From a bacterium (lineage in GTDB: Bacteria; Electryoneota; RPQS01): a DNA stretch of 64,000 nt. Position 1 is the stretch's first letter. Each line of letters begins with the position of its first letter. Shown in pieces: positions 1 to 8,271 of the stretch. The notes beneath the pieces were generated by a model. That model ran no database searches. It was not told where the DNA came from and was given only the letters and a program-made list of their open reading frames with translations. Location of the stretch: contig JADJEH010000002.1 of assembly GCA_016702305.1 (NCBI GenBank), forward strand, positions 682,001 to 746,000, given 5' to 3'. The position numbers and the translations under genes were made by a program.

Positions 1-177
1 CTGCGCATCTTCAACGTGCTGGGCCAGGAGGTCGCGGCGCCGTTGAACGGGTCCCGGCTGAATCTTGGTCACCACATTGTCAACGTGGACATGGCCGGTC
101 TGCCGTCCGGAGTCTACCTCTATCGCCTCGAAAGCGGCAGTTTCGTCGAGACCCGCAAAATGGTCCTGATGAAGTAG
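1..177 (+). CDS. C-terminal fragment of a secreted protein with type IX sorting domain (5' end outside window)
   Basis: The frame is open from base 1 to a TAG at 175-177 and encodes 58 residues, beginning LRIFNVLGQEV and ending YRLESGSFVETRKMVLMK. This is the classical C-terminal Por secretion (T9SS type A) sorting tail: an N-terminal 'x-I-x-NxLGQEV' strand, a central 'VDMAGLPSGVYLYRL' block and a terminal 'KMVLMK' basic end. In known T9SS organisms such a tail directs a Sec-exported protein across the outer membrane and is then removed. The catalytic or binding part of the protein lies upstream of the window, so its function cannot be named. The family call for the tail is firm; that a complete T9SS exists in this organism is inference. 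Confidence 0.85.
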   Translation: MRIFNVLGQEVAAPLNGSRLNLGHHIVNVDMAGLPSGVYLYRLESGSFVETRKMVLMK

Positions 178-200
178 AATCGGACAAATCCAATCCAAAT

Positions 201-238
201 AAGCGCGGCGGTCCTTCGGGCCGCCGCGCTTGTTGTTG
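201..238 (+). terminator. Rho-independent terminator after the T9SS-tail gene
   Basis: Perfect 11-bp inverted repeat, 201-211 against 221-231, with a 9-nt loop (212-220) and followed by TTGTTGTT. It lies 24 nt after the stop codon at 177, in the position expected for an intrinsic terminator, and separates that gene from the two-component pair. Confidence 0.8.
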
Positions 239-242
239 CGGC

Positions 243-271
243 TTGCTTTCCACGCCGGGCGGTTGTAAATT
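243..271 (+). promoter_or_regulatory. Candidate promoter for the histidine kinase gene, possibly leaderless
   Basis: TTGCTT (243-248), 17-bp spacer, TAAATT (266-271). The ATG of the kinase gene starts at 278, only 6 nt after the -10 box, so transcription would begin at or next to the start codon, giving a leaderless mRNA. No Shine-Dalgarno sequence is visible upstream of the ATG, which agrees. This is a consensus match by eye only. Confidence 0.4.
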
Positions 272-277
272 CTGCCT

Positions 278-1405
278 ATGGACTCGACGACACCAAATCC
301 GACGCTTCACAAGTTGCAGGAGCGGATCAAGGAGCTGACGGCGCTGCATCAAACGGCGCGTCTGCTCCAGAATGACGATCGCCCCGAGCACGAGCTTGTC
401 CAGGATGTGGTGTCGGTCATTCCTTCCGCGTGGCAATACCCCGAGATTGCGGTCGCGCGGATTTCCTGCGGCGCGTTAGTCGTCTCATCTCCAGGCTATC
501 AAACGTCAAACTGGTCACAGGTCTCGTCTTTCAGAGTGGGGCCGCACGTCGAGGGCAAGGTCGAGGTCTGTTACCTGGAGGAGCGCCCACCCGCCGATGA
601 AGGCCCGTTCCTCGCCGAAGAACGTGACCTGATAGATTCGCTGGCGGACCTGCTCCGCTCCTACTTCCAGCACAAGCAGTCAGCAGCGGAGATTCGCGCC
701 GCGAATGACGGTCTCGAACGGCTTGTCGTTGAACGCACGCGCGACCTGCGAAGATTGGCCACTGAACTGTCACTGGCCGAAGCACGCAAGGATCGTGAAT
801 TGGCCGCCGACCTGCATGACCATGTGATGCAGGAGTTCGCTTTCATCAAACTTCGTATTATGCAGTTTCGCGGTGACGCGGTCTTCTGCGGCTTCGAACA
901 GCGCTTCGATGAGATCATCGCTTTAGTCGAACGGGCCATCAAGTTCACACGCCGAATGAGCTTCGAGCTTAGTACTCCAATGCTCTACGAACTGGGTCTG
1001 GTCGCGGCATTAGAGTGGTTGGGAGAACAAGTTTCCCAGCGGCACAATGTAGTGGTGCATGTCCACCAAGGCACGGCTGGAGCCGACGCAAGCCTGCCCG
1101 AAGCCCTGCGCATTACGCTGTTTCGCGGCGTACAGGAGCTGCTGACCAACGCGGTGAAACATGCGGCGGCGCGCAGTCTCGATGTGACCGTTCAGCGGCA
1201 TAGCGGTGCCGTCGAAGTCATCGTCAAGGATAACGGTCGCGGTTTCGATTCCGACAGCGCGCTCCGGAACGCAACGGCGAGTTCAGGCTTCGGTCTGTTT
1301 AGCATTCGCGAGCGTCTCCGGCACTTCGGCGGCGCGCTGACCGTCCACTCGATAATCGGCACGGGCACCACCATCGCGATGCGCGTGCCATTGGAGCAAG
1401 CATGA
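278..1405 (+). CDS. Sensor histidine kinase, NarL/UhpB (HisKA_3) family
   Basis: 375 aa, probably cytosolic because no hydrophobic segment is seen. Residues about 15-130 form a GAF-like sensor domain with the 'SAWQYPEIAVARI' and 'FLAEERDLIDSLADLL' blocks that precede many soluble kinases of this type. A short coiled coil (about 132-170) follows, then the HisKA_3 dimerisation helix with DLHDHVMQE; the phosphorylated histidine should be H180. The C-terminal HATPase domain shows QELLTNAVKHA (N box), KDNGRGFD (G1) and GFGLFSIRERL (G2). It should autophosphorylate and pass phosphate to the LuxR-type regulator encoded next, whose ATG overlaps its stop by 4 nt (ATGA). The signal is unknown. No downstream target is obvious, although the ammonium transporter gene follows the pair. 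Confidence 0.9.
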   Translation: MDSTTPNPTLHKLQERIKELTALHQTARLLQNDDRPEHELVQDVVSVIPSAWQYPEIAVARISCGALVVSSPGYQTSNWSQVSSFRVGPHVEGKVEVCYLEERPPADEGPFLAEERDLIDSLADLLRSYFQHKQSAAEIRAANDGLERLVVERTRDLRRLATELSLAEARKDRELAADLHDHVMQEFAFIKLRIMQFRGDAVFCGFEQRFDEIIALVERAIKFTRRMSFELSTPMLYELGLVAALEWLGEQVSQRHNVVVHVHQGTAGADASLPEALRITLFRGVQELLTNAVKHAAARSLDVTVQRHSGAVEVIVKDNGRGFDSDSALRNATASSGFGLFSIRERLRHFGGALTVHSIIGTGTTIAMRVPLEQA

Positions 1406-2055
1406 GCGCGTTGCGCATCGTTCTGGCCGACGATCACCAGCTCTTTCGCACGGGGCTGCGCCAGTTGATCGAGAGGCACCCTTCAGTCACGGTCGTCGGC
1501 GAAGCGGCTACAGGCATTGCCGCTATTGACGTCACGAAACGACTGCTGCCGGACCTGCTCTTGCTTGACATATCCTTGCCGGAGCTTAATGGTATCGAAG
1601 TAGCCCGCCGACTGACGCAGGAACTGCCGGATGTCCGCATTCTGATTATTTCGATGCACTCCGACCGGCGTTACGTCGTCGAGGCCTTGCGAGCCGGCGC
1701 CAAGGGTTATCTGCTTAAAGACTCGTCACCGGACGAGATGGTGCGGGCGATTCAGAAAGTGATGCGCGGCCATTTCTATCTTTCGGCGCAAATCAATGAA
1801 CAGGTCGTCGCCGATTTCGTCCGTCAGTCCAAGTCCGCAGACGCCACGGCCTTTTCGGTGCTCAGCGCGCGCGAACGCGAAGTCTTGCAGCTTATTGCCG
1901 AAGGGAAAACGACCAAGCAGATTGCCGAGCTCCTGAACTTGAGTGCGAAAACCGTTGAGACCCATCGTATGCACATCATGGACAAATTGCAATTGCACAC
2001 GCTGCCGGAACTGACGCGCTATGCCCTGCGCGAAGGGCTGACCTCGCTCGAGTAG
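1402..2055 (+). CDS. Response regulator, NarL/FixJ family (REC + LuxR HTH)
   Basis: 217 aa. The N-terminal receiver has the acidic pair D10-D11, phospho-acceptor D56 in LLLLDISLPELNG, and the conserved lysine in GYLLKDSS. The C-terminal LuxR-type helix-turn-helix (about 148-210) reads LSAREREVLQLIAEGKTTKQ, followed by IAELLNLSAKTVETHR, a textbook DNA-binding module. It is translationally coupled to the upstream kinase (ATGA overlap), so the two form a cognate two-component pair: kinase phosphorylates D56, and the regulator dimerises and binds promoters. The regulon is not visible from sequence. Confidence 0.93.
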   Translation: MSALRIVLADDHQLFRTGLRQLIERHPSVTVVGEAATGIAAIDVTKRLLPDLLLLDISLPELNGIEVARRLTQELPDVRILIISMHSDRRYVVEALRAGAKGYLLKDSSPDEMVRAIQKVMRGHFYLSAQINEQVVADFVRQSKSADATAFSVLSAREREVLQLIAEGKTTKQIAELLNLSAKTVETHRMHIMDKLQLHTLPELTRYALREGLTSLE

Positions 2056-2169
2056 CCCCGCCCTCAGGCTTTTTCCCCGTCTGAATCAGGAGAATCCCGA
2101 TACCCGGTCCGCGGGGATTGTTGTAAGTTGTCGAACAGGTACCATCTCACATATTCTTGAGGATTAACC

Positions 2170-3381
2170 ATGTTCGACACTGGTAATACTGGTTTCATGC
2201 TGCTGGCCACGAGTCTGGTGATGCTCATGACACCCGGCCTGGCGTTCTTCTACGGCGGTTTGGTCAGCCGTCGCAACACGCTGGCCATCATGATTCAGAG
2301 CTTCGTTTCGATGGGCGTTACCACCATTGTCTGGTGGGCAGTCGGCTACTCACTCTGCTTTTCGGGCGGCGAGGGCGGTATCATTGGCAATCTGGATCAG
2401 GCGTTCCTGCGCGGCGTTGATCTGAACACCCCGTGCCCGATCAACCCGACGATTCCGGCCTTCGTGTTCTTCGCTTACCAGATGATGTTCGCCATCATCA
2501 CCCCCGCCTTGATCACCGGTGCGTTCGCCAACCGCATCAAATTCCCGGCTTATCTGATCTTTTTGGTGTTATGGCTCCTGTTCGTCTACTGCCCGTTCGT
2601 GCACATGGTGTGGGGCGGCGGCGTCTTGCAGAAGTGGGGCGTGCTGGATTTCGCGGGCGGAATCGTGGTGCACAATATCGCCGGTATGGCGGCATTGGCC
2701 TCGGTGCTTTATGTCGGTCGTCGCAAAGTCGTCGAGAATATCCCGCATTCGATCCCGCTCGTGGCGCTGGGTACGGGCCTGCTGTGGTTTGGCTGGTACG
2801 GTTTTAATGCGGGCAGTGAGTTAAAGGTGGACTCGATTACCGGCCTGGCCTTCTTGAATACAGACATTGCCGCATCTTTTGCGGGCGTGGTCTGGTTATT
2901 GCTCGCCTGGTTCTTGGAGAAGAAACCCAAATTTGTGGGCTTGCTGACCGGGGCGGTTGCGGGGCTCGCGACGATTACCCCGGCGGCCGGATTTGTTTCG
3001 CCCACCAGTGCGGTTATTATCGGCTGCGTGTCAGGGGTTGTATGCTACTTCGCCGTCTCGATCAAGAACTCGTTGCAGTGGGATGACGCCCTTGACGTCT
3101 GGGGAGTGCACGGCGTCGGTGGCCTGCTGGGAATCGTCATGCTTGGCCTGCTCGGCAGTACCGTTGTCAATCCTGCCGGAGCCAACGGACTGTTTTTCGG
3201 CGGCGGCGACTTCCTTTTCAAACAGGTGGCGACAATCGTCATCTCTTCAATTTACGCCTTCCTCTTCACGTACGTCATGCTGGCCGTGATTAACAAATTC
3301 ACGCCGGTCAAGACCACCGAGAAGGAAGAGCAAGAAGGCCTCGACGTCACTCTGCACGGCGAGGCGGCCTACGAACGGTAG
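2170..3381 (+). CDS. amt: Ammonium transporter (Amt/MEP/Rh family)
   Basis: 403 aa inner-membrane channel for ammonium/ammonia, with the usual 11 hydrophobic segments. It starts MFDTGNTGFMLLATSLVMLM; the motifs TPGLAFFYGGLV near the N-terminus, FVHMVWGGG and, near residue 315, VWGVHGVGG carry the conserved pore histidines. No long signal peptide is present. GAGGATT at 2159-2165 is a good ribosome site for the ATG at 2170. No glnK/glnB gene is adjacent, which is unusual for amt; instead a beta-barrel porin gene follows 26 nt downstream, suggesting an inner-plus-outer membrane uptake pair. Confidence 0.95.
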   Translation: MFDTGNTGFMLLATSLVMLMTPGLAFFYGGLVSRRNTLAIMIQSFVSMGVTTIVWWAVGYSLCFSGGEGGIIGNLDQAFLRGVDLNTPCPINPTIPAFVFFAYQMMFAIITPALITGAFANRIKFPAYLIFLVLWLLFVYCPFVHMVWGGGVLQKWGVLDFAGGIVVHNIAGMAALASVLYVGRRKVVENIPHSIPLVALGTGLLWFGWYGFNAGSELKVDSITGLAFLNTDIAASFAGVVWLLLAWFLEKKPKFVGLLTGAVAGLATITPAAGFVSPTSAVIIGCVSGVVCYFAVSIKNSLQWDDALDVWGVHGVGGLLGIVMLGLLGSTVVNPAGANGLFFGGGDFLFKQVATIVISSIYAFLFTYVMLAVINKFTPVKTTEKEEQEGLDVTLHGEAAYER

Positions 3382-3407
3382 TCCCATCCATTCATTTAGA
3401 GGATAGT

Positions 3408-4466
3408 ATGAAGAAACTGATTGCTTTGACGTTGCTCGTATTTGCGACCTGCGCGTGGGCTGAGGATGCCTGCTGCCCGTCTGACCAGGAATGCTGTGCC
3501 GAGTTCACGGGCTTCGTGGACGGCGCATGGTTCAACGACATGAATGCCAATCCCGATTCCGGTGAGTTCAACCGATTCAGTCTGGATCAGGTTGAAGTAG
3601 ACATTCAACGCAAGCTCGGTGCGCGCGGCTTTGTGCGGGCCGATCTCGAATATGTCAACGGCGCGGATCCCATGAACGCCATTGACTACCTTGAACAGGG
3701 TTACATGCAGTACGGATTCCCGGTCGGCGAGAAGCAGATTGACGTGATGTTCGGCAAGTTCAATGCTCCGATCGGCTATGAATTGCTGGACCCTGTGGAC
3801 ATGTATCAGTACTCGCATTCCGAAGTCTTCACTTACGGCTTGCCGACGAATCTGACCGGCGTCAAGGGCTACATGGACTTGTGCAAGCGCCTCGATCTGC
3901 ACGCCTACATTGTCAACGGCTGGGACAACAATGCCGAGAACAACGACGGCATGACGTTTGGCGCTCGTCTCGGCGTCAAGCCGACGGAAAAAATCGGTTT
4001 GGGAATTTCGGCCATCGTCGGTCCCGAAGCCGCGGGCAAAGGCCCGGAGAGCCGCACCGTGATTGACATTGATGCCACTGCCAACCTCGTCGAGAATCTC
4101 GTTCTCGGAGCGGAACTTAACATGGGCTCCGAAGCCGAAGCCGCGCAGATCGGTACGGAGCTTGAGGACGCGGGCTGGATGGGTTTCCTGATCATGGGCC
4201 ACTACGACTTCGATGACACCTTTGGTCTTACGGGCCGCCTCGGTTCGTTCTCCGACGATTTCGGCATTCGCACCGGCGTGCCGCAGGGTAAGGACCTGAG
4301 CTACACGAGTATCACGCTTGCCCCGACGGCGAAGTTAGGCGACGGGATGGGTTGCTTGCTTGAATTGCGCATGGACTCAGTCAACGAAGAAATCTGGTTA
4401 GATGCCGACGGGAAGGCCACGGACGCGCGCACGACGGTGGCGTTTGAAGTGACCTATTCGTTCTAA
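3408..4466 (+). CDS. Outer-membrane beta-barrel porin, BBP2/OmpL-like
   Basis: 352 aa. A signal peptide (residues 1-18, cleavage after AWA) leads into a short cysteine-rich stretch (DACCPSDQECC) and then alternating beta-strand sequence such as FTGFVDGAWFNDM and VMFGKFNAPIGYELLDP, followed by YSHSEVFTYGLPTNLTG. This pattern fits the putative beta-barrel porin-2 family; the final residues FEVTYSF end in phenylalanine, as Bam-assembled barrels do. It lies 26 nt after amt with its own AGAGGA site and is probably co-transcribed, so diffusion of ammonium or another small solute through the outer membrane is a reasonable guess. Substrate is inference; outer-membrane location is well supported. Confidence 0.8.
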   Translation: MKKLIALTLLVFATCAWAEDACCPSDQECCAEFTGFVDGAWFNDMNANPDSGEFNRFSLDQVEVDIQRKLGARGFVRADLEYVNGADPMNAIDYLEQGYMQYGFPVGEKQIDVMFGKFNAPIGYELLDPVDMYQYSHSEVFTYGLPTNLTGVKGYMDLCKRLDLHAYIVNGWDNNAENNDGMTFGARLGVKPTEKIGLGISAIVGPEAAGKGPESRTVIDIDATANLVENLVLGAELNMGSEAEAAQIGTELEDAGWMGFLIMGHYDFDDTFGLTGRLGSFSDDFGIRTGVPQGKDLSYTSITLAPTAKLGDGMGCLLELRMDSVNEEIWLDADGKATDARTTVAFEVTYSF

Positions 4467-4521
4467 CAAGCATTGACCAACTTGATCCGTGCCGGCGTCT
4501 CCTCCGGCCGGAGCGCAACAG

Positions 4522-4552
4522 AAGCGGCTGGCACGATGTGCCAGCCGCTTTG
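4522..4552 (+). terminator. Terminator between porin gene and minus-strand operon
   Basis: Perfect 13-bp inverted repeat, 4522-4534 against 4538-4550, loop GAT. It lies 55 nt after the porin stop and just before the end of the convergent minus-strand operon (4577), so it may serve both strands. The T-run on the plus strand is short. Confidence 0.6.
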
Positions 4553-4576
4553 CATGGAGACAGGTATCAGCCTGAC

Positions 4577-5266
4577 TTAGTCGCGGCTATTCCGTAACAG
4601 GATCAAACGTGCCATTTGCAAGAGAGCCATCGTCGCTGCAGCCACGTAGGTCCACGCTGCCGCGTTCAGCACCTTGCGTGCGCCTGCGACTTCGTCTGGA
4701 GCCAGGAAACTACCGTTACCCAGTATTGCCAAAGCGCGATTGGAGGCGTCAAATTCCACAGGCAGCGTCACCATGTGAAACAGCACGGCGGCGGCAAAGA
4801 AGATGATCGCTAGGTCCATCATCCAACTGATGTTGGGAATGAACATGCCAATGAAAAACAGCGGCATCGCGGCCATGCTTCCGATGTTAGCCACGGGCAC
4901 GAGGGACGCACGCCAGCTCATTGGAGCGTAACCGACCTTGTGCTGGATCGCATGGCCGACTTCGTGCGCCGCCACCGCCAACGCCGACAGGCTGGTCGAG
5001 CCGAAGATACCTTCCGACAGGCGGACCTTGCGATCGCCCGGGTGGTAATGGTCAGTAAGCTCGCCCGCAATCGGTTCTACGGCCACGTCATGCAGGCCAT
5101 TCTGGTCCAGAATCCTGCGCGCGACCTGCTGGCCGGTCATGCCCAGCCGCGAGTGCACGTCACTGAATTCACGATAGGTGCCTTTCACTTTGAACTGCGC
5201 CCACAACGCCAGCGCGAACGCGGGCAAAATGAGAACCATTGTCCAATCGAAAAACGGTAACATCAC
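4577..5266 (-). CDS. Membrane zinc metallopeptidase, YugP type
   Basis: 229 aa. An N-terminal membrane segment (about 5-22) is followed by a conserved YREFSDVHSRLGMTGQQVAR region and the zinc-binding HEVGH at residues 101-105, then two or three further hydrophobic segments (about 120-165 and 205-222). This matches the neutral zinc metallopeptidase family represented by Bacillus YugP, whose substrates are not established. It is the last gene of the prfA-prmC-...-def-fmt operon, 6 nt after the fmt stop codon. Family is clear; role is unknown, perhaps membrane protein quality control. Confidence 0.88.
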   Translation of the reverse strand: MMLPFFDWTMVLILPAFALALWAQFKVKGTYREFSDVHSRLGMTGQQVARRILDQNGLHDVAVEPIAGELTDHYHPGDRKVRLSEGIFGSTSLSALAVAAHEVGHAIQHKVGYAPMSWRASLVPVANIGSMAAMPLFFIGMFIPNISWMMDLAIIFFAAAVLFHMVTLPVEFDASNRALAILGNGSFLAPDEVAGARKVLNAAAWTYVAAATMALLQMARLILLRNSRD

Positions 5267-5272
5267 GTCAAT

Positions 5273-6211
5273 TTACTCCAAAGTGGTTAAGTCAAAGCAG
5301 TGCGGCAGAGCGGGACGGCCGCGCAAGAAATCTGCGATCAGCATCTCCCGCTTGCCAGCCGGTTTCACAATCTTTAACGAAATCGGCACATCCCCTGTTC
5401 CAATGAGCATAGAATCCTGATTTAGCTGAACTTGCCCGGGCGTTAGCGGCTCTGGGTTGTCCGCAAGTTCGGCCCGCATGATCTTCAAACTAAATTCACC
5501 TGCCCGAATGACAGCCCCGGGCGCCGGGCTGAACGCACGAATCCGGTTCACCAACTGTCCGCCGGATTCCCGTAGGTTCAGCTCAAAGTCAATCACCCTA
5601 AGTTTCGGAGCGGCGGTGACCTGCGATTCATCTTGAGGTATCGGGTTAAGGCTCGCTCCAGCCGCCAACAGGTCAAGCACTCCAACGAGCATCCGTGCGC
5701 CAATGCCTGCCAGACGATTGTGCAGCTCCCCGAAATTCTCCGACGGTGCCACAGCCGTCCGCTCCTGTGCGAGCATGCCACCGCCATCAATCTGCTCCGT
5801 CAAGCGAATAATCGTCACGCCAGTCTCAGTTTCGCCGCGCAACAGCGTCCACTGAATCGGTGCCGGACCTCGGCCCTTCGGAAGTAGGCTCGGATGTACG
5901 TTTAACGAACCCCATTTCGGCAGCGCAAACATCTCCCGCGGCAGGATCCGAAACGCCACGACCACCAACGCCTCCGGACCAATGTCGCGCAGTTGTTCGA
6001 GAAAGCCGGCGTCCCTGAGCTTGCCCGGTGACAAGACCTGCAAGCCGCGCTCGAGTGCGATGGCCTTGACGGGCATCGGGGCGAGCTTACGGCCCCGACC
6101 CTGCGGCTGATCAGGGCTCGTGACGACCGCCGCCACCTCATGGTCACTTGCCAGCAACGCATCAAGCGTCGGCACGGCGAATTCCGGATTACCGCAAAAG
6201 ACGATGCGCAA
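5273..6211 (-). CDS. fmt: Methionyl-tRNA formyltransferase
   Basis: 312 aa with the chosen TTG start (6209-6211), which gives the family's usual length and begins LRIVFCGNPEFAVPTLDALL. An AGGAG sits about 11 nt upstream of it. The frame is open further upstream (to an ATG at 6295), but that would overlap def by 80 nt with unrelated residues. Formyl-THF binding signatures are visible: VVTSPDQPQGRGRKLAP, LNVHPSLLPKGRGPAPIQW and GVTIIRLTEQIDGG; the C-terminal tRNA-binding domain follows from about residue 205. The enzyme formylates initiator Met-tRNA, and its partner deformylase is encoded 4 nt upstream in the same operon. Confidence 0.93.
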   Translation of the reverse strand: MRIVFCGNPEFAVPTLDALLASDHEVAAVVTSPDQPQGRGRKLAPMPVKAIALERGLQVLSPGKLRDAGFLEQLRDIGPEALVVVAFRILPREMFALPKWGSLNVHPSLLPKGRGPAPIQWTLLRGETETGVTIIRLTEQIDGGGMLAQERTAVAPSENFGELHNRLAGIGARMLVGVLDLLAAGASLNPIPQDESQVTAAPKLRVIDFELNLRESGGQLVNRIRAFSPAPGAVIRAGEFSLKIMRAELADNPEPLTPGQVQLNQDSMLIGTGDVPISLKIVKPAGKREMLIADFLRGRPALPHCFDLTTLE

Positions 6212-6215
6212 TCTC

Positions 6216-6764
6216 TTAGGACTCCTGTGACTCGCGTTCGAGGCGCTTGAGTTTACTCGAGAGCAGCGACCGTCGAATGGGCGAAAGATGGTCAATGAAC
6301 AGCACGCCGTTCAGATGATCAATTTCATGCTGCAGCACCCGCGCCAGCATTCCCGACGCTTCGATCGTTTTACGCTCGCCGTTCAGCGTATCAAATTCAA
6401 CGGTGATCGTCTCCGGCCGCGTAACCGTTTCCCGAATCTCAGGAATCGAAAGGCAGCCTTCTTCAAAATCCAATGTACCAGAGGACTGCTTTATCACAGG
6501 ATTGGCGATGGCAAGATAGTGGCGGTCGTCAGATTCGTCATCGTCGTCCGGCAGGCCAATAACGAGCAGCCGCACAGCCCGGTCCACTTGATTCGCCGCC
6601 AACCCGATCCCTTCGTATGCGTCCATAGTCGCCATCATCTCACGTGCAAATTCACGCAGAGAATCATCGAACACCGTGACCTCGTCAGCACGGCGCCGCA
6701 GCGTGGGGTGACCGTAGATAATCACCCGGTGACGCTTCGTCGTCTCTTCGTAAGGAAGTTTCAT
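6216..6764 (-). CDS. def: Peptide deformylase
   Basis: 182 aa from the ATG at 6762-6764 (MKLPYEETTKRHRVIIYGHP). The three active-site motifs are intact: GIGLAANQV, EGCLSIP (metal-binding Cys) and HEIDHLNG (two metal-binding His and the catalytic Glu). It removes the formyl group from nascent proteins after Fmt-dependent initiation. The frame is open to 6851, but that extension would run back into yajC and consists of arginine-rich non-conserved residues, so the internal ATG is preferred. It lies 14 nt after yajC and 4 nt before fmt. Confidence 0.94.
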   Translation of the reverse strand: MKLPYEETTKRHRVIIYGHPTLRRRADEVTVFDDSLREFAREMMATMDAYEGIGLAANQVDRAVRLLVIGLPDDDDESDDRHYLAIANPVIKQSSGTLDFEEGCLSIPEIRETVTRPETITVEFDTLNGERKTIEASGMLARVLQHEIDHLNGVLFIDHLSPIRRSLLSSKLKRLERESQES

Positions 6765-6778
6765 GACCGGTGCCGGGA

Positions 6779-7108
6779 TCAGGCGCCGATGACGCGTGCG
6801 ACGGCGGCGCGGTCCACCTTGATCTTGACTTCGTCCGAGATCTTCAGCCACAGTGTGTTGTCCTTCTCGTCAATACCCGCCACCTTGCCGTACACGCCGC
6901 CCATGGTCACGACTTCGTCACCGGCTTTTACTGCTGCCAGCATAGCGTTGTGCGCTTTTTGACGCTTCTGCTGCGGGCGGATCATCAGGAAGTACATGAC
7001 AACAATGATCAGGACGAACGGCAGCAGAGCACCCAGAATGCTCGGCTGGGCGGCGGCATCGGCTTGTAACACGGGGAGAAACATCGGGGAAATTCCAAAG
7101 TTGGGCAT
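6779..7108 (-). CDS. yajC: Preprotein translocase accessory subunit YajC
   Basis: 109 aa with one transmembrane helix (about 25-42, LGALLPFVLIIVVMYFLMI) followed by RPQQKRQKAHNAMLAAVKAGDEV, split here as RPQQKRQK and GDEVVTMGGVYGKV, the family hallmark. The cytosolic tail (DNTLWLKISDEVKIKVDR) is typical. YajC associates with SecDF-YidC in the inner membrane. It follows tgt by 11 nt, the very common tgt-yajC order, but secD and secF are not in this window. Confidence 0.95.
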   Translation of the reverse strand: MPNFGISPMFLPVLQADAAAQPSILGALLPFVLIIVVMYFLMIRPQQKRQKAHNAMLAAVKAGDEVVTMGGVYGKVAGIDEKDNTLWLKISDEVKIKVDRAAVARVIGA

Positions 7109-7119
7109 GTGGCCTCCAG

Positions 7120-8271
7120 TTAAGAGTCTTTCTGTTCAACTTGTGGCAGTACGCTCTGCATCCACGGGCCGAAATCTCCGGCGTCGAGGTGCGCGCGCAT
7201 CTGCCGCATCAAGTCTTGATAAAAATGGACATTGTGCAGCGAAATCAATCGCAGGCCTAACAATTCGTCGCACACGAACAAATGCCGCAAATAGGCGCGG
7301 TCATAGGTCCGGCACGTGTAGCACTCACAGTCTGCTTCAAGTGGCACAAACTCGCTCTTGTGCCGCGCCGTCTTGATGATCACGCGGCCGTTCCAGGTGA
7401 AGGCGCAACCGTTGCGGCCGTTGCGGGTCGGCAGAACGCAGTCGAAGAAATCCACGCCCCACGACACGCACCGCAGTAGATCTTCCGGGAACCCCACGCC
7501 CATCAGGTAACGCGGTTTATGCTTTGGCAACATCTCGACCGTCAGCGGTACAAGCTCGTGAAAAATACTCTTCGGCTCGCCAACCGCCATGCCGCCGATC
7601 GCGTAGCCCGGGAAATCCAAATCAATCAGCGCCGCCGCCGACTCTTTGCGCAAGTCATGGTACGTCGAGCCCTGCACAATTGCCCACAGATTCTGCCGAT
7701 GTCCATACAGGATCGGTTGTTCCGCCTCGGCTACCAGCGCCTGCTTCGCCCATTGAATGGTCAGCCGATTCCAGTCATCGGCCTGGCTATGCGAACACGG
7801 ATAGGGTGGACACAGATCAAGGACCATCATCATGTCGGAGCCAATGTGCCGCTGAATCTTGACGACCGACTCGGGCGTGAACTCGTGATAGCTTCCATCG
7901 AGGTGTGACTGAAACCGGACACCGTGTTCGTGGACCTTACGAATCTCCGCAAGGGAGAACACTTGAAAACCGCCCGAGTCCGTGAGAATAGGGCGCTCCC
8001 AGCGCATGAACCTATGCAGACCGCCGGCCTCCTTGAGAATGTCGAGCCCAGGCCGCAAATAGAGATGATAGCTATTCGCCAGCATCGCCTGCACATGCGA
8101 CTCGACCAATTCGCGCGGCGTCAGCGTTTTGACAACACCCAGTGTACCGACGGGAAAGAAGTGCGGCGTCTGAATCTCGCCATGCTCCGTCGTCAACACC
8201 GCGCGCCGTGCGCTCGTGCCGGACGGATCCTCAAACGCAACTGAAAATGGATGACGTTCTACTTCTGCCAC
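7120..8271 (-). CDS. tgt: tRNA-guanine transglycosylase (queuosine)
   Basis: 383 aa. Exchanges G34 for preQ1 in tRNAs with GUN anticodons. The substrate-pocket motif LTDSGGFQVFSL, the catalytic region SWGVDFFDCVLPTRNGRNG (the second Asp is the nucleophile) and the zinc site CECYTCRTYDRAYLRHLF...H are all present. It overlaps the upstream thioredoxin-fold gene by 13 nt and precedes yajC by 11 nt, so it is translated from the same polycistronic message. The start ATG gives MAEVERHPFSVAFED, and no extension is needed. Confidence 0.96.
   Translation of the reverse strand: MAEVERHPFSVAFEDPSGTSARRAVLTTEHGEIQTPHFFPVGTLGVVKTLTPRELVESHVQAMLANSYHLYLRPGLDILKEAGGLHRFMRWERPILTDSGGFQVFSLAEIRKVHEHGVRFQSHLDGSYHEFTPESVVKIQRHIGSDMMMVLDLCPPYPCSHSQADDWNRLTIQWAKQALVAEAEQPILYGHRQNLWAIVQGSTYHDLRKESAAALIDLDFPGYAIGGMAVGEPKSIFHELVPLTVEMLPKHKPRYLMGVGFPEDLLRCVSWGVDFFDCVLPTRNGRNGCAFTWNGRVIIKTARHKSEFVPLEADCECYTCRTYDRAYLRHLFVCDELLGLRLISLHNVHFYQDLMRQMRAHLDAGDFGPWMQSVLPQVEQKDS

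Noticed and set aside
3396..4202. 268-codon minus-strand open frame antisense to the porin gene
   Set aside because: The plus-strand frame has a signal peptide, barrel pattern and ribosome site; the antisense frame is an effect of G/C-rich third positions.
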